A stretch of 64,000 nucleotides of DNA from Pseudomonas brassicacearum. Lineage in GTDB: Bacteria > Pseudomonadota > Gammaproteobacteria > Pseudomonadales > Pseudomonadaceae. The position numbers and the translations under genes were made by a program. The notes under the pieces were generated by a model. The model was not told where the DNA came from and did not search any database. It saw only the letters and a list, made by a program, of their open reading frames with translations. Position 1 is the first letter of the stretch, and each line of letters begins with the position of its first letter. This document shows positions 23,952-33,614 of the stretch, piece by piece. The stretch spans positions 2,507,430 to 2,571,429 of the forward strand of contig NZ_CP007410.1 of the NCBI RefSeq assembly GCF_000585995.1, read 5' to 3'.

Positions 23952-26132
23952 TTACGCGAGGCTCGCACCGTCATCACCTGCATGAAGCAGCGAACCCACC
24001 CGCTGACCGAGGTCGTTCAAACTGAACGGCTTGGTCAGGATCCGGGTGGTTGCGTCGACGCGAACCAGGCTTTCGCCTTCGGCAAAACCGGTGATGAACA
24101 ACACTTTGAGCTGCGGATACCGGGCCTTCATTTCCTCTGCCAGGCTAATGCCGTTCATGGTTCCGGGCAGGCCGATGTCCGTCAGCAGCAAATCGATAGA
24201 CCCCAGCTTATCCGCGTGCTTCAAGGCCGACACGCTGTCCAGCGCCTCGACGACCCGGTAACCGGTGTCGCTCAGGAACTCCGAAGCCATTTGGCGAATG
24301 GCGGCCTCGTCGTCGACCAGCAGGATGGTTTCGTTGCTGCCTGCTTGCAGTGACGTCGTCTCTTCCGATTGGGTGTGTTTAATGCCGGCAGGCGGCTGGT
24401 TGACCACCGGAAAATACATCGTCACCGTCGTGCCCACGCCGACACTGCTTTGAATCTTTACTTGCCCGCCGGACTGTTGGACAAACCCGTAGATCATCGA
24501 CAGGCCCAAGCCGGATCCTTCGCCGATGCGCTTGGTAGTGAAGAACGGATCAAACACCCGGGACAGGATGTCGGCGCTGATCCCCGTGCCTGAGTCCATG
24601 ACCGATATGTCTACGTATGGACCCGCTGGCAGGGTCTTTTCGCTGGAAGAACGTTCATTGATCTCGCAGCTTCGTACTTGCAGCTTCAGGGTTCCGCCGC
24701 CGGGCATGGCGTCCCGGGCGTTGATCGCCAGGTTCAGGAGCGCGTTTTCCAGGCCGTTCGGATCGCATCGGATCGGGTCGTTACCGCTGAAGGAGCACTC
24801 GACATGGATACTGGGGCCTACGGAGCGCCGGATCATTTCCTCAAGACTCGCCACCACCGTCCGTGGTTCGAACACTTCAGGCTGGAGTGATTGTTGCCTT
24901 GAGAACGCCAGCAGGCGCTGGGTCAAGGCGGCGGCACGGGTCGCCGAGGTCAGGGCTACGGAGTTGTAGCGCGACAGTCCCTCATAACGGTGACTGTCGA
25001 TGTGCCGTTGCATCAGCTCCAGGCTGCCAGTGATGCCCGCCAGGAGATTGTTGAAGTCATGGGCGATACCACCAGTCAGTTGGCCGACCGCTTCCATTTT
25101 TTGACTTTGCCGCAATTTGGACTCGGCCAGGGCGCGCTCATGTTGTTCACGCTCAAGTTGCTCGGTGCGCTTGGCAATACGCTCTTCCAGCAGATCGTTC
25201 CAATCCCTCAGTGCGGCTTCCAACTGCACCCGTTCGTTGATGTCCTCAACGGTGCCATACCACTGTTCGCATTGCCCGGCAGAGTCCCGGCTACAAAGCG
25301 CCCGGATTCTGAACCAACGGTATTCACCGGTGTGTTTTCGCAAGCGGATCTGGGTGTCGAAAGGTTGCAGGGTCGTCAGTGAGCGCTTCCATAATCGGGC
25401 AAATGACATCCGGTCATCGGGGTGCGCCGCGTTCAGCCACTGGCGGCCGAGTGTCTGTGTGGAGGTCCGTCCGGTGTATTCATACCAGCGTTGATCCAGA
25501 GTCGTCACGGCGCCCTGGCTGTCGGCCGTCCAGGGCCAGAGCGGATTGAGCTCGGCGGCGATGCGGTAATGTCGTTCGCTTTCGCGCAGTCGTTCCTCAG
25601 ACAGGCGCATGGCCTGCAAGGCATTGACCCGCCTTAATGCGGCACCGAGCAGGTTGCCGTAGCCGCGCAGAAAATCGATATCGCTCTCGCTAAATTGCCG
25701 AGGGCTGCGACTGTCGACTTCGAAAATCCCGAATGGGCGTGCCTCGGTCGCTCCGTAGACCAATACGTTAACGAATGCCTGGACCCCGTTGCGTATTTGA
25801 AAATCATGGTAGCGAAACCGGGTTTCTGTGGCGCGGTCGGTTGAGATGACCGGGCGGCTGGTACTGAGCGAATACCTTTCCGGGGTGCCCTCCAGGGCTT
25901 GCACACGGACTTTGCCGACAACGTCCGGCGTCCAGCCCACGCCGTTTCGCACGATGAAGGTAAGACCGTCGTCTTCCAGCAACATGAACTTCGCCAGATG
26001 AGTTTCGAGCGCGGCGCCCACCAGGCGACAGGCCTCATCCAGGATCTGCTCCAAGTCATCGGAAACCAGGGCCAGCTCACCGAACTCGGCAAGCACCTTG
26101 CGTTGGCGCAGTAACGTGTCTTCGATTGCCAT
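23952..26132 (-). CDS. Hybrid sensor histidine kinase (GAF-PAS-HisKA-HATPase-REC)
   Basis: A 726-residue soluble sensor without membrane segments. Domains in order: GAF (~20-165), PAS/PAC (~185-305, with DINERV), a coiled linker, HisKA with the phosphorylated histidine in GGIAHDFNNLL (~359), HATPase with NLAINARDAMPGGG and GLGLSMIYGFVQQSGG, and a C-terminal receiver with the phospho-acceptor aspartate in LLLTDIGLPG (~651) and KPFSL. The ATG at 26132 is preceded by AGGGGTG; the open frame continues 111 bases upstream without family sequence. GAF and PAS modules suggest cytoplasmic small-ligand or redox sensing. No dedicated response regulator is adjacent. Confidence 0.92.
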   Translation of the reverse strand: MAIEDTLLRQRKVLAEFGELALVSDDLEQILDEACRLVGAALETHLAKFMLLEDDGLTFIVRNGVGWTPDVVGKVRVQALEGTPERYSLSTSRPVISTDRATETRFRYHDFQIRNGVQAFVNVLVYGATEARPFGIFEVDSRSPRQFSESDIDFLRGYGNLLGAALRRVNALQAMRLSEERLRESERHYRIAAELNPLWPWTADSQGAVTTLDQRWYEYTGRTSTQTLGRQWLNAAHPDDRMSFARLWKRSLTTLQPFDTQIRLRKHTGEYRWFRIRALCSRDSAGQCEQWYGTVEDINERVQLEAALRDWNDLLEERIAKRTEQLEREQHERALAESKLRQSQKMEAVGQLTGGIAHDFNNLLAGITGSLELMQRHIDSHRYEGLSRYNSVALTSATRAAALTQRLLAFSRQQSLQPEVFEPRTVVASLEEMIRRSVGPSIHVECSFSGNDPIRCDPNGLENALLNLAINARDAMPGGGTLKLQVRSCEINERSSSEKTLPAGPYVDISVMDSGTGISADILSRVFDPFFTTKRIGEGSGLGLSMIYGFVQQSGGQVKIQSSVGVGTTVTMYFPVVNQPPAGIKHTQSEETTSLQAGSNETILLVDDEAAIRQMASEFLSDTGYRVVEALDSVSALKHADKLGSIDLLLTDIGLPGTMNGISLAEEMKARYPQLKVLFITGFAEGESLVRVDATTRILTKPFSLNDLGQRVGSLLHAGDDGASLA

Positions 26133-26246
26133 GTGGGTCACCCCTTGAAACGTCCCTAAATATCCGAGGCCAGAGGGGCGGCGAGGTTCACACCAATCGA
26201 TGACCGTTACTGCCAGGAAGCCGTTGGACGTGACAAGCGGCAACGC

Positions 26247-26274
26247 AAAAAGCCCTTCCGGAGAAGGGCTTTTT
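26247..26274. terminator. Bidirectional Rho-independent terminator
   Basis: A near-perfect hairpin, AAAAAGCCCTTC / GAAGGGCTTTTT with a four-base loop, with an A tract on the left and a T tract on the right. It lies 13 bases beyond the stop of the minus-strand alpha/beta hydrolase and ends that transcript before the sensor kinase gene. Confidence 0.9.
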
Positions 26275-26287
26275 GGATGCGCTGGGT

Positions 26288-27241
26288 TTATTCCTGGAGG
26301 AACTTCAACAGATCCTGGTTAAGACGGTCCTTGTGGGTCTCAGTCAAGCCGTGCGGTGCACCGGCGTAGATGATGAGGCGGGCACCCTTGATCAGCGCCG
26401 CCGAGGCCCGGCCCGCTGCGTCGATGGGCACAATCTGATCGTCGTCGCCGTGGATGACCAGCGTCGGCACGTCGAACTTCTTCAGGTCGCCACGGAAGTC
26501 AGTGGCCGAGAATGCCGCGATCGAGTCATAGGTGTTCTTGCTGCCACCCTGCATGCCTTGCGCCCAGAAAGACTGGATCAGGCCTTGGGAGGGCTTGGCC
26601 CCCTTGCGGTTGTAGCCATAGAACGGGCCCGAGGCGATGTCCAGGTAAAGCTGCGAGCGATTCTCCAGGGACGCCTTGCGCAAGCCATCGAACACCTCCA
26701 TCGGCAGGCCACCGGGGTTGGTGTCGGTCTTGAGCATCAGCGGTGGCACGGACGAGACCAGCACGGCCTTCTTCACCCGCGCGGTGCCGTGACGGCCGAT
26801 GTAGCGCGCCACTTCACCGCCCCCCGTCGAGAAACCCACCAGGGTGACATCCTTGAGGTCCAGCGCTTCGATGACCGCCGCCAGGTCGTCGGCGTAGTGA
26901 TCCATGTCGTTGCCTTCCCAAGGCTGACTGGAGCGACCGTGGCCGCGACGATCATGGGCGACCACGCGATAACCCTTCGAAGCGAGGAACATCATCTGCG
27001 CTTCCCAGCTGTCAGAGTCCAGCGGCCAACCGTGGCTGAAGGTCACCACCTGGCCATTCCTTGGACCCCAGTCCTTGTAGTAGAGCTGGACGCCGTCCTT
27101 GGTGGTGACATAGCTGGCGGACTGGACAACGCTGCCGACCGCGGACACGCTCGTACCGGCCTGGGCAGGTGACGCGGCCTCGGCGTTGAGGGTGGCGAGG
27201 GCCAGCGTAGCGACGGCCAGGGTGCGATTGAATGGGTTCAT
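26288..27241 (-). CDS. Secreted alpha/beta hydrolase (non-haem chloroperoxidase-like)
   Basis: A 317-residue alpha/beta-hydrolase with an N-terminal signal peptide ([18 protein letters not shown]). The catalytic triad is recognisable: nucleophile Ser138 in VGFSTGGGE, the aspartate in HGDDDQIVP and the histidine in GAPHGLTET. The oxyanion region is [12 protein letters not shown] and [12 protein letters not shown] follows, both typical of the chloroperoxidase/esterase group. Members are serine hydrolases or perhydrolases; halogenation in vivo is doubtful. The ATG at 27241 is preferred (GGAGAGA upstream) over one five codons earlier. It is a single-gene unit ending at a strong terminator. Confidence 0.9.
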   Translation of the reverse strand: MNPFNRTLAVATLALATLNAEAASPAQAGTSVSAVGSVVQSASYVTTKDGVQLYYKDWGPRNGQVVTFSHGWPLDSDSWEAQMMFLASKGYRVVAHDRRGHGRSSQPWEGNDMDHYADDLAAVIEALDLKDVTLVGFSTGGGEVARYIGRHGTARVKKAVLVSSVPPLMLKTDTNPGGLPMEVFDGLRKASLENRSQLYLDIASGPFYGYNRKGAKPSQGLIQSFWAQGMQGGSKNTYDSIAAFSATDFRGDLKKFDVPTLVIHGDDDQIVPIDAAGRASAALIKGARLIIYAGAPHGLTETHKDRLNQDLLKFLQE

Positions 27242-27439
27242 CGTTTCTCTCTCCATAAGGGGTGTAGTCTGCTGCGACCGTCATCGATCGCGTTGGTGGG
27301 CAGATTAGAGAGAGAGGCAGGGGACGAGAACGGCGGTGGTGTCGATAGCAACTATAGGGAAAACAGATACCTGCGTTTCGCTTCGCTGCAACCCAAGCGA
27401 GGTAAGTGTCTCCCCGATCTGTCACGTCAAACAACAATC

Positions 27440-27487
27440 CCGTGGCGAGGGAGCTTGCTCCCGCTGGGCTGCGCAGCAGCCCCAAAC
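27440..27487 (+). repeat. Single REP element, gtggcgaggg type
   Basis: One copy of the gtggcgagggagcttgctcc core with its GC-rich tail (gggctgcgcagcagcccc), without an inverted partner nearby. It lies in the 376-base gap between the divergent hydrolase and LysR genes. I see nothing else there except presumed promoters. Confidence 0.75.
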
Positions 27488-27617
27488 AGGCTGACGCAAT
27501 CCTTCGACAGAGCGCGCCGGCCAATGCTCTCAGCGACGCCTTGGATTACGTCTTCGGACGCGGTGCGTTTGCGGCTGCAAAGTTATAATCGAACGGATTG
27601 AATATAGGGAGTCGACC

Positions 27618-28535
27618 ATGGAGCCGCTGCACCTTGATGGCATCCCGGAATTTATCCTGGCTGTACAGCTGGAGAGTTTCACCGCCGCCGCCCTGCAGTT
27701 GGGCGTCACGAGTTCGGCTATTGGGAAAAGCGTGTCACGCCTGGAGAAGCGCCTGGGCGTGAAACTCTTGCACCGCACAACCCGAAAATTGAGCCTGACC
27801 AACGAAGGCGATGCCTATTTCGCTACCTGCCTGCGGGTCATGGAAGCACTCCAGGACACCGAGGGATTTCTCACCACGGGGCTGGTCGAGCCGCGGGGGA
27901 GGCTGCGCATTGATCTTCCGGCTGCCTTTGGCCGCCGGCATATCGCACCGATGCTGATCGAACTTTCGCGTCAATACGCACAGTTGGATCTGTCCATTAC
28001 CTTCGCGGAGCGCACCGTCGATATGGTCGCCGAAGGCATCGATCTGGTCGTGAGGATCGGTGACCTGAAAGATGACCCTGAACTGATCGCACGAAGACTG
28101 GGCGAGCAGCAGCTGGTGATTTGTGCATCCCCTGAGTACCTGAGCGGTCGGCCGCCGATCAACGAGAAAACCGACCTTCTGGAGCACGATTGCATTGTCG
28201 GGTGGCGAAAGGGAGCGCGAGCCACCTGGTTGTTGAAAGGGGAAAAGGGTCTTGAGGATCAGGAGATCCGCGTCAGGCACGAACTGGGCGACGGCGATCT
28301 GTTGTTACGGGCTGTGCTGGACGGCTGTGGGCTGTGTCAGGTCCCTACGTGGTTAGTCCATGAACAGCTGCGCAGTGGAGAGTTGGTGACGGTGCTGGAC
28401 CAATATGCCGGCGCTCGAATGCCGATTAACGTCATCTGGCCGCGGACTTTGTATATCCAACGCAAGGTGCGAGTCATCATCGATGCATTGGTGACGATGA
28501 CCGAATCAAATCCAGGCCTGTTTTTACCTCGTTAG
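27618..28535 (+). CDS. LysR-family transcriptional regulator
   Basis: A 305-residue LysR protein with the HTH at residues ~10-60 (FTAAALQLGVTSSAIGKSVS, then RLEKRLGVKLLHRTTRKLSL) and the CrgA-type effector domain (GRLRIDLPAAFGRRHIAPML, VVRIGDL, VICASPEYL). It precedes the MFS transporter gene on the same strand with a 252-base gap containing a long palindrome, so it may regulate that exporter. It is also divergent from the hydrolase gene. The effector is unknown. Confidence 0.93.
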   Translation: MEPLHLDGIPEFILAVQLESFTAAALQLGVTSSAIGKSVSRLEKRLGVKLLHRTTRKLSLTNEGDAYFATCLRVMEALQDTEGFLTTGLVEPRGRLRIDLPAAFGRRHIAPMLIELSRQYAQLDLSITFAERTVDMVAEGIDLVVRIGDLKDDPELIARRLGEQQLVICASPEYLSGRPPINEKTDLLEHDCIVGWRKGARATWLLKGEKGLEDQEIRVRHELGDGDLLLRAVLDGCGLCQVPTWLVHEQLRSGELVTVLDQYAGARMPINVIWPRTLYIQRKVRVIIDALVTMTESNPGLFLPR

Positions 28536-28621
28536 CCCGGGGGGCGGTGAAGTCCGAGGGAGCCTGCTTCAGGTTAAATGATTTTAGCCTCCAACGATGA
28601 AGTGATTGGAATTTCGGCTGG

Positions 28622-28690
28622 TTAATCCAACAGTGGGGATTGGATAGACTGTGCCCACGCCCCTGGGCTATCCAATGTTGGCGGATTAAT
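28622..28690. promoter_or_regulatory. Long imperfect palindrome upstream of the MFS gene
   Basis: ATTGGATAG (28639-28647) and CTATCCAAT (28668-28676) are perfect inverted repeats. Outside them TTAATCC (from 28623) pairs with GGATTAA near 28689, giving a ~70-base stem-loop with a variable inner part. It sits ~100 bases before the MFS start. It could be a regulator-binding site, an mRNA leader structure or a small miniature repeat. The remaining bases of this intergenic stretch show no gene. Confidence 0.5.
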
Positions 28691-28787
28691 TCACTGCAGG
28701 AATAAAACGTGTGCCAGTCGCTCAATTCAGAGCCAGGCGCACCGTAATTCTGCATGCCTTGAAAAGGTATTTTAGAGACTAATCAAG

Positions 28788-29969
28788 ATGAAAAAAGAAA
28801 CGCTTTTACTGTTAACGCTTGCCCTGGCGGTATTTGCAGTCATTACCACCGAGTTGGCAATTATCGGTTTGCTGCCTCAATTAGCGCGGCAACTTCAGGT
28901 GAGTCCGACGGAGGTTGGCTTGCTGGTGAGTTTGTACGCCGTGGTGGTGGCGGTGACCGGCCCGTTCGTGACCTTGCTCATGTCAGGGTGGAATAAAAAA
29001 CGGGTGCTGTTGAGCATCATGCTGATATTCGTTGTGTCCAATCTGTTTAATGCCTACACGGACAGTTATTCGACCATGCTGATATTCCGCGTGGTGCCCG
29101 CTTTGGTCCATGCGGTGTTTTTCGCGGTGGCGCTCGTGGTCGCGGTCAACTCCGTATCTGCTGAAAAAAGCGCGGGAGCGACTGCAAAGGTTTTCGCTGG
29201 CGTCGCGGTCGGGCTGGTGCTGGGTGTTCCGTTAAGCGCTTTCATGGCGGATCACGTGTCACTCGCCGCTGCGTTTTTATTTGGTGCTGTCACCAGTGGC
29301 TTGGCGTTCGTCGGGATCCTGCTGCTCATGCCGTCGATACCCATTCAGAAAAAAATGTCGTTCAAAAGTCAGCTCAAAATATTGAAGCAAGGGCCCGTTT
29401 GGCTCAGCCTTTCGACAGTCGTGTTTGTATTTGCCACGATGTTCTCTGGCTATAGCTTTATTGCTGAGTATTTGGAAGGTGTCACCCACATGAACGGGAC
29501 GTGGGTGAGTGCAATGTTGATGGCGTTTGGTGTTTTCGGTTTTTTTGGAAACTTTTTGTTCAGCGCCTGGCTGCAAAAAAACGCAATACGGACCACGCTT
29601 ATCTATCCGCTGCTCTACATCGGTATCTATGTACTGGTTTATTGCCTCGGTGGATCATTCTCGGCCATGGTGCTGCTGACTCTGTTGTGGGGGTTGCTGC
29701 ACTCCGCAGGCTTGGTCATCAGTCAGAGTTGGTTAATGCGCGACGCCAGTGAAGCACCCGAATTCGCCAATAGCCTCTACATTTCATTCTCGAACTTGGG
29801 CATCACGCTAGGCGCGTCGTTGGCCGGCTGGGTCATCGCAAGTCTGGGCACCCACAATCTGGTATGGAGCAGCATCATTTTTGCCGCGCTGGCGCTTCTG
29901 AGCATCGTTGCGAAATTGAGCCTCTATGGAAAAGGTCAGGCCTCTTCGGCCCCTGCATTGGCCCATTGA
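28788..29969 (+). CDS. Major facilitator superfamily transporter (DHA1-type, putative drug/sugar exporter)
   Basis: A 393-residue inner-membrane protein with about 12 hydrophobic helices, starting LLLLTLALAVFAVITTELAI. The segment LLPQLARQLQVSPTEVGLLV and the MSGWNKKRVLL loop fit the AraJ/YdhP-like DHA1 exporter group. Base composition is visibly richer in A+T than the neighbours (many AAA, TTT and TTA codons), which may mean recent acquisition. Its likely regulator is the LysR gene upstream. The substrate is unknown. Confidence 0.9.
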   Translation: MKKETLLLLTLALAVFAVITTELAIIGLLPQLARQLQVSPTEVGLLVSLYAVVVAVTGPFVTLLMSGWNKKRVLLSIMLIFVVSNLFNAYTDSYSTMLIFRVVPALVHAVFFAVALVVAVNSVSAEKSAGATAKVFAGVAVGLVLGVPLSAFMADHVSLAAAFLFGAVTSGLAFVGILLLMPSIPIQKKMSFKSQLKILKQGPVWLSLSTVVFVFATMFSGYSFIAEYLEGVTHMNGTWVSAMLMAFGVFGFFGNFLFSAWLQKNAIRTTLIYPLLYIGIYVLVYCLGGSFSAMVLLTLLWGLLHSAGLVISQSWLMRDASEAPEFANSLYISFSNLGITLGASLAGWVIASLGTHNLVWSSIIFAALALLSIVAKLSLYGKGQASSAPALAH

Positions 29970-30015
29970 CCTGTCATCCTGCGTGCCAGGCGCTGATCAG
30001 GCGCCTGATTGCCAT

Positions 30016-30663
30016 TTACCCTCTCGAAAGCGGCAACGTTTTCAGGCCATTTGGCGTTTGAATATGCGCAAGCAAATACGGCGCTGAATCCGCTTCAAGC
30101 GCATGAAGATGAACCGGACCGGAAAAGTTCATGGCCGTCAAAATCGCCTGGATTTTTTCCGGATCCGTATGAAAGACATCCAACGCCAACAACGAACAGC
30201 CTTTGTCCTGGAGTGTGTCCGCCGGATGAGGACCATCGGCCCATTGGATGAGCGTGGGGGCTGAACCTGCCAAAGGAAGACGGCCGTCTGCCGGTACGGT
30301 AATTTGCCAGTTCAGTGATCCTCTCGCCATGGGTTCGACGTCCCCGACAATGCCGTGACAAGCGTCACGTGCTGTCTGGATATCATCGGTGCGGGCAACC
30401 CAGGTCGCCAGGCAGGGCGGTGAATGAGGACCCAACTGATCCAGGCCGAACCAGCGGGCCCGACCTGGGTTTGCAGCGGACGGGTCCACGGCAATCACTT
30501 CCAGGTAGAGCCCGGGGCCAAGGTGAAGCAGCCTGTTGTGGGTGCCCATGCGCGAATGGGCGCCGCCCGCTTGAAGGTCGACGCCCAATGCCTGCGTTAC
30601 GAACGCGCAGCCGGAGTCCAGGTCCGGCGTCACGACGACGAGGTGATCAAGCGTGGTTTTCAT
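30016..30663 (-). CDS. VOC/glyoxalase-like domain protein
   Basis: A 215-residue protein of the glyoxalase-3-like group: LDHLVVVTPDLDSGCAFVTQ at the N-terminus, GTHNRLLHLGPGLYLEVIAV with a candidate metal His/Glu pair, and a second half (GCSLLALDVFHTDPEKIQAI) forming the repeated beta-alpha-beta module. Such proteins are metal-dependent isomerases, lyases or resistance proteins, but the substrate is usually unknown. The start overlaps nothing, and 81 bases separate it from the zinc-ribbon gene upstream on the same strand. Confidence 0.82.
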   Translation of the reverse strand: MKTTLDHLVVVTPDLDSGCAFVTQALGVDLQAGGAHSRMGTHNRLLHLGPGLYLEVIAVDPSAANPGRARWFGLDQLGPHSPPCLATWVARTDDIQTARDACHGIVGDVEPMARGSLNWQITVPADGRLPLAGSAPTLIQWADGPHPADTLQDKGCSLLALDVFHTDPEKIQAILTAMNFSGPVHLHALEADSAPYLLAHIQTPNGLKTLPLSRG

Positions 30664-30744
30664 GTGCTCGGCTCCTGCTCAGGGCAGATATCCCAACGTT
30701 CACTGTATGAACGGTAGAGGTGGGTTAGGAGGCATCTGTGGCAA

Positions 30745-30978
30745 TCAACCGAAAGACGGCATCGGCCCCAACGAATGCAAGATCCAGGCGATTGCGGCTG
30801 CGGCTGCAAGCACCGCGGCCGTCAAGCCGATGAACAGCCATTTCAGGATTTTCGGCCACTTCGATGGCTCGGTCCTCGGCGCGAGCGCCTCCACCGTGAG
30901 CCGCATTTCTTCGGCGCATCGCGGGCAAGCGGCGTTGTCTGCGAGGATGAGGGAGCCGCATTGATCACAAGTTTTCAT
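30745..30978 (-). CDS. Small zinc-ribbon membrane protein
   Basis: A 77-residue protein with an N-terminal zinc ribbon formed by Cys4, Cys7, Cys18 and Cys21 (CDQC and CPRC) and one C-terminal membrane helix (LKWLFIGLTAAVLAAAAAIA). The layout resembles short zinc-ribbon proteins that anchor to the inner membrane with the ribbon in the cytoplasm. The function is unknown. The four cysteines and the helix argue that it is a real gene even though it is short. Confidence 0.65.
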   Translation of the reverse strand: MKTCDQCGSLILADNAACPRCAEEMRLTVEALAPRTEPSKWPKILKWLFIGLTAAVLAAAAAIAWILHSLGPMPSFG

Positions 30979-31046
30979 AGCGTCGGTTCGAGACTTAAAG
31001 AAGGTTTAGCCAGCCGCCACGCCTGAACATTGCGGCATAAGGACGC

Positions 31047-31841
31047 TTAGTATTTATAGACAATGCCCAGCGTACCCATGATCTCCAGGGCATTGACCAG
31101 GCCCAACCCATTCATGGGCAGGCAGGCAAAGGCCTGGTATTCATCGAAATGCGTGCCGATGGCGAGCAGCTTCAAATCATGGGCTTCCAGCTGTGCGTTG
31201 AAATACTGCAGCAGCGCCCGTTCCCAATCGTTGGCGCGGTTAACGGCCTCGAGGGTCTTACCGTCAGGCGTAGGGATTTCAATGCCCAGCTGCCGCAGCG
31301 GTGCCAGGGTATTGACCGCATTGACCCCGCAGGATGACCACTCTTTCCATTCGAACTCAGCCAACTGCTGGGTCTCGTTGAGCGCGGACGCGACTTGCGT
31401 CCATGCCCAATCCCACTGCGCGGTAGGGGCCGGCATTTTCTCAATGAGCGCTTGGGCGTGGGCCTCGTCGAACAGGCTGTAAAACAGGTCGGCCAAGGCC
31501 TCGCCTACATCGGGCCGAGGCCCTTGGGTGTCCAGGTCTCGGCTCAAGCGCTGCCATAGGCTGCCCAATTCGGCCCAATCCTCGTCATCCATCTCATCAT
31601 CGATCACCTGTGCCTTATGGCCGCGCTGGTAGTTATCCAGGCACGTCTTGCGCACCCGAATCCCGCCCTCGGCGAGATCGACCTCATAGCTGCGGTAATC
31701 CAGATAGTTGGTTTGAAAAACGATGCGCTCAGGAAACACCTCATGGGTGAGGTCTTCTTCGGCATCGAAATAGATCGCACCCTCAAGCGTGCCATGGGCG
31801 GTGGTGATACGTTGAAACGACAAGGGGTCGATTGGATTCAT
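31047..31841 (-). CDS. Hypothetical protein, 264 residues
   Basis: I do not recognise the family. The product is acidic and tryptophan-rich, has no signal peptide or membrane segment, and contains an IDDEMDDEDWAELGSLW stretch near residue 80 and FEWKEWSSCGVNAVN in the middle. The start at 31841 (MNPIDPLSF) is the most reasonable ATG, although no good ribosome binding site precedes it and the frame stays open for another 225 bases. It is divergent from the binding-protein gene at 32058 with 216 bases between them. Codon usage is like that of its neighbours. Confidence 0.65.
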   Translation of the reverse strand: MNPIDPLSFQRITTAHGTLEGAIYFDAEEDLTHEVFPERIVFQTNYLDYRSYEVDLAEGGIRVRKTCLDNYQRGHKAQVIDDEMDDEDWAELGSLWQRLSRDLDTQGPRPDVGEALADLFYSLFDEAHAQALIEKMPAPTAQWDWAWTQVASALNETQQLAEFEWKEWSSCGVNAVNTLAPLRQLGIEIPTPDGKTLEAVNRANDWERALLQYFNAQLEAHDLKLLAIGTHFDEYQAFACLPMNGLGLVNALEIMGTLGIVYKY

Positions 31842-32057
31842 GTGGGTTGGGCCGCTGGGAGGAGGGCGCAAAGGCAGGCGCCGTGTACGTTGGTCGATGT
31901 CCGGTTCGCGCTGATCGTACACCAAGGTCGAGGGGTTGCTAAGGGCAGAAATGTGCACTGCGTCAACTGTCAGGCGTGTGTTTGGGTCTATGCTTACCTT
32001 GTCTTCTTGAATCAGGCCCTCCATGCACAAACACCGAACAGTCCTCCGGGAGAACAC

Positions 32058-32792
32058 GTGAAGCACTCGACACAGGCTGCAGCGCTGCTCTGTCTATTGC
32101 TTGGCACTGCGGTCGGGGCCGAGGAGTATCAGGTCATTACTGAGGAGTGGGCACCGTACAACTACCAGGAAAACAATCAGCTTACCGGCATGACCACGGA
32201 GATCGTCCGGGCCATCATGGCGCTGACCGGGGATAAGTTCGAGGTGCTGCTGCAGCCCAGTATGCGCGCCACCCAAGTACTGAAGACCCGGCCCAAGACC
32301 ATCATGTATTCGCTGTTTCGCACGGCGGAGCGCGAGCCGTTGTACAAGTGGGTCGGACCGATCGTGGAAGAGTCCATCCACCCCTATCAACTGGCCAAGG
32401 CGCCGCCGGTGAACTCCCTGGAGCAACTGCTGCACGCTCCGCAGGTCACCACGCGACATGCCGGCCTGGTGCCAACGATGCTGCTGTCGCTGGGTTTCAA
32501 CAACCTGGACAAAAGCGCCACCGAGAGCAAGCTGCTCTACCGCATGCTACTGGCCGGGCGCACCGGCATCATCGTCGGCGACACCGATGCGGGGGTGGCT
32601 TATTACAGTCGCCAATTGAACATCGCCCCGGGCACTTTGCGGAAAATTCCTATCGAGCTTTATCGTTCGTCGCTGTATATCGCTTTTAGTTTGGATTCTG
32701 AGGATGAAGTGGTCGCGGCGTGGGCCAAGGCTTTGGAGCAGTTGCGGCGGTCGGGGGAGTTGGAGCGGATTCAGCGGCGGTATGAGGAGTGA
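32058..32792 (+). CDS. Periplasmic amino-acid-type solute-binding protein (SBP family 3-like)
   Basis: A 244-residue protein with a Sec signal peptide (QAAALLCLLLGTAVGAEEY) and the bilobed binding-protein fold: VITEEWAPYNYQENNQLTGM, then EIVRAIMALTGDKFEV and YSLFRTAEREPLYKWVGPI. It starts at GTG 32058 with GGGAG six bases upstream; the longer open frame is antisense to the gene on the other strand. No ABC permease is adjacent, as is common for stand-alone Pseudomonas proteins of this group. The ligand is unknown. Confidence 0.85.
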   Translation: MKHSTQAAALLCLLLGTAVGAEEYQVITEEWAPYNYQENNQLTGMTTEIVRAIMALTGDKFEVLLQPSMRATQVLKTRPKTIMYSLFRTAEREPLYKWVGPIVEESIHPYQLAKAPPVNSLEQLLHAPQVTTRHAGLVPTMLLSLGFNNLDKSATESKLLYRMLLAGRTGIIVGDTDAGVAYYSRQLNIAPGTLRKIPIELYRSSLYIAFSLDSEDEVVAAWAKALEQLRRSGELERIQRRYEE

Positions 32793-32888
32793 GAGCGCTG
32801 TTGTTAGCCAGAGGCGTTGATAGACGGTGGCAAGGGCTTGTAGCTGGGTAGGGGAGTGGCTGCTTTCGGCCAGCAGCCAGCCCCCGCT

Positions 32889-33407
32889 CTATTTGACGAA
32901 CCTAAGGCAGGCAAAACCCGTCTTGATGCGCAGCTGTTGAATGGGCTCGATGCTCTCCTGATCGCCGATTTTTTTAACGACACCAATTCCGCAGTAATAC
33001 TGGTCGCTGGTAAAGATGGGAAGGATGCCTGTCTTGGTCTGACTCCAGAAACCGGTCTTCAAGGTGTAGGTGGCGCCATCCTGCGGCGTGAAAGAAAAAG
33101 GTATCTGACACTGTCTGCCTCCGACGTCGTTCCAGTAAGTCAATACCAGCTCTTTGCCCGCTGCCATTGGCGATTCGATAAAGCCATTGGCATAGGGCAG
33201 TGTCGTGAACCCCGCGTAGCAGCCCTTTTCGTTGAAGGTCATGGCGTCCAGCTTGGTGCCGCGTTCATATTTAAGGCGAACCGTAGCCGAGGGCTCATCC
33301 GGCCGGGGAAAAACATATTGCTTGCCCTGAAGCAATGAAGTGCAACCGCTGAGTGCTACGGCTCCCGCCAGCAAAGCACTCCAGGTCAATTTGTGATTTC
33401 CGTACAT
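32889..33407 (-). CDS. Putative lipoprotein
   Basis: A 172-residue protein with a lipoprotein signal peptide and lipobox LSGC (lipidated Cys22), so probably attached to the outer or inner membrane facing the periplasm. The mature part is beta-rich and contains several cysteines, including a CQIPFSF strand. The ATG at 33407 is better spaced from GGGAG than the adjacent ATG at 33410. No family was recognised. It is a single gene, with 96 bases to the convergent binding-protein gene. Confidence 0.75.
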   Translation of the reverse strand: MYGNHKLTWSALLAGAVALSGCTSLLQGKQYVFPRPDEPSATVRLKYERGTKLDAMTFNEKGCYAGFTTLPYANGFIESPMAAGKELVLTYWNDVGGRQCQIPFSFTPQDGATYTLKTGFWSQTKTGILPIFTSDQYYCGIGVVKKIGDQESIEPIQQLRIKTGFACLRFVK

Positions 33408-33614
33408 CATCGCTCCCTGATACTTTCGAGCCCCTCAGTACATATCGAGGGCCTGAGATTGCTGGATAGGGGGCTTATGGTAATGGATCTTGCGAAGACT
33501 TAGGCAGCTCCTGTGGAAGGTCGTCCAAGAACCTTTCTTCGTTTCGTAAAGTGGCAACCAGACTGAACCGTGTCTATTGTCTTTGGCTTACAGGTAGCGA
33601 TCGGAGGCATGGAG

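Noticed and set aside
31617..32057. N-terminal extension of the binding protein at 32058
   Set aside because: The upstream part is antisense to the 264-residue protein gene; a GTG with GGGAG and a signal peptide immediately after it define the real start.
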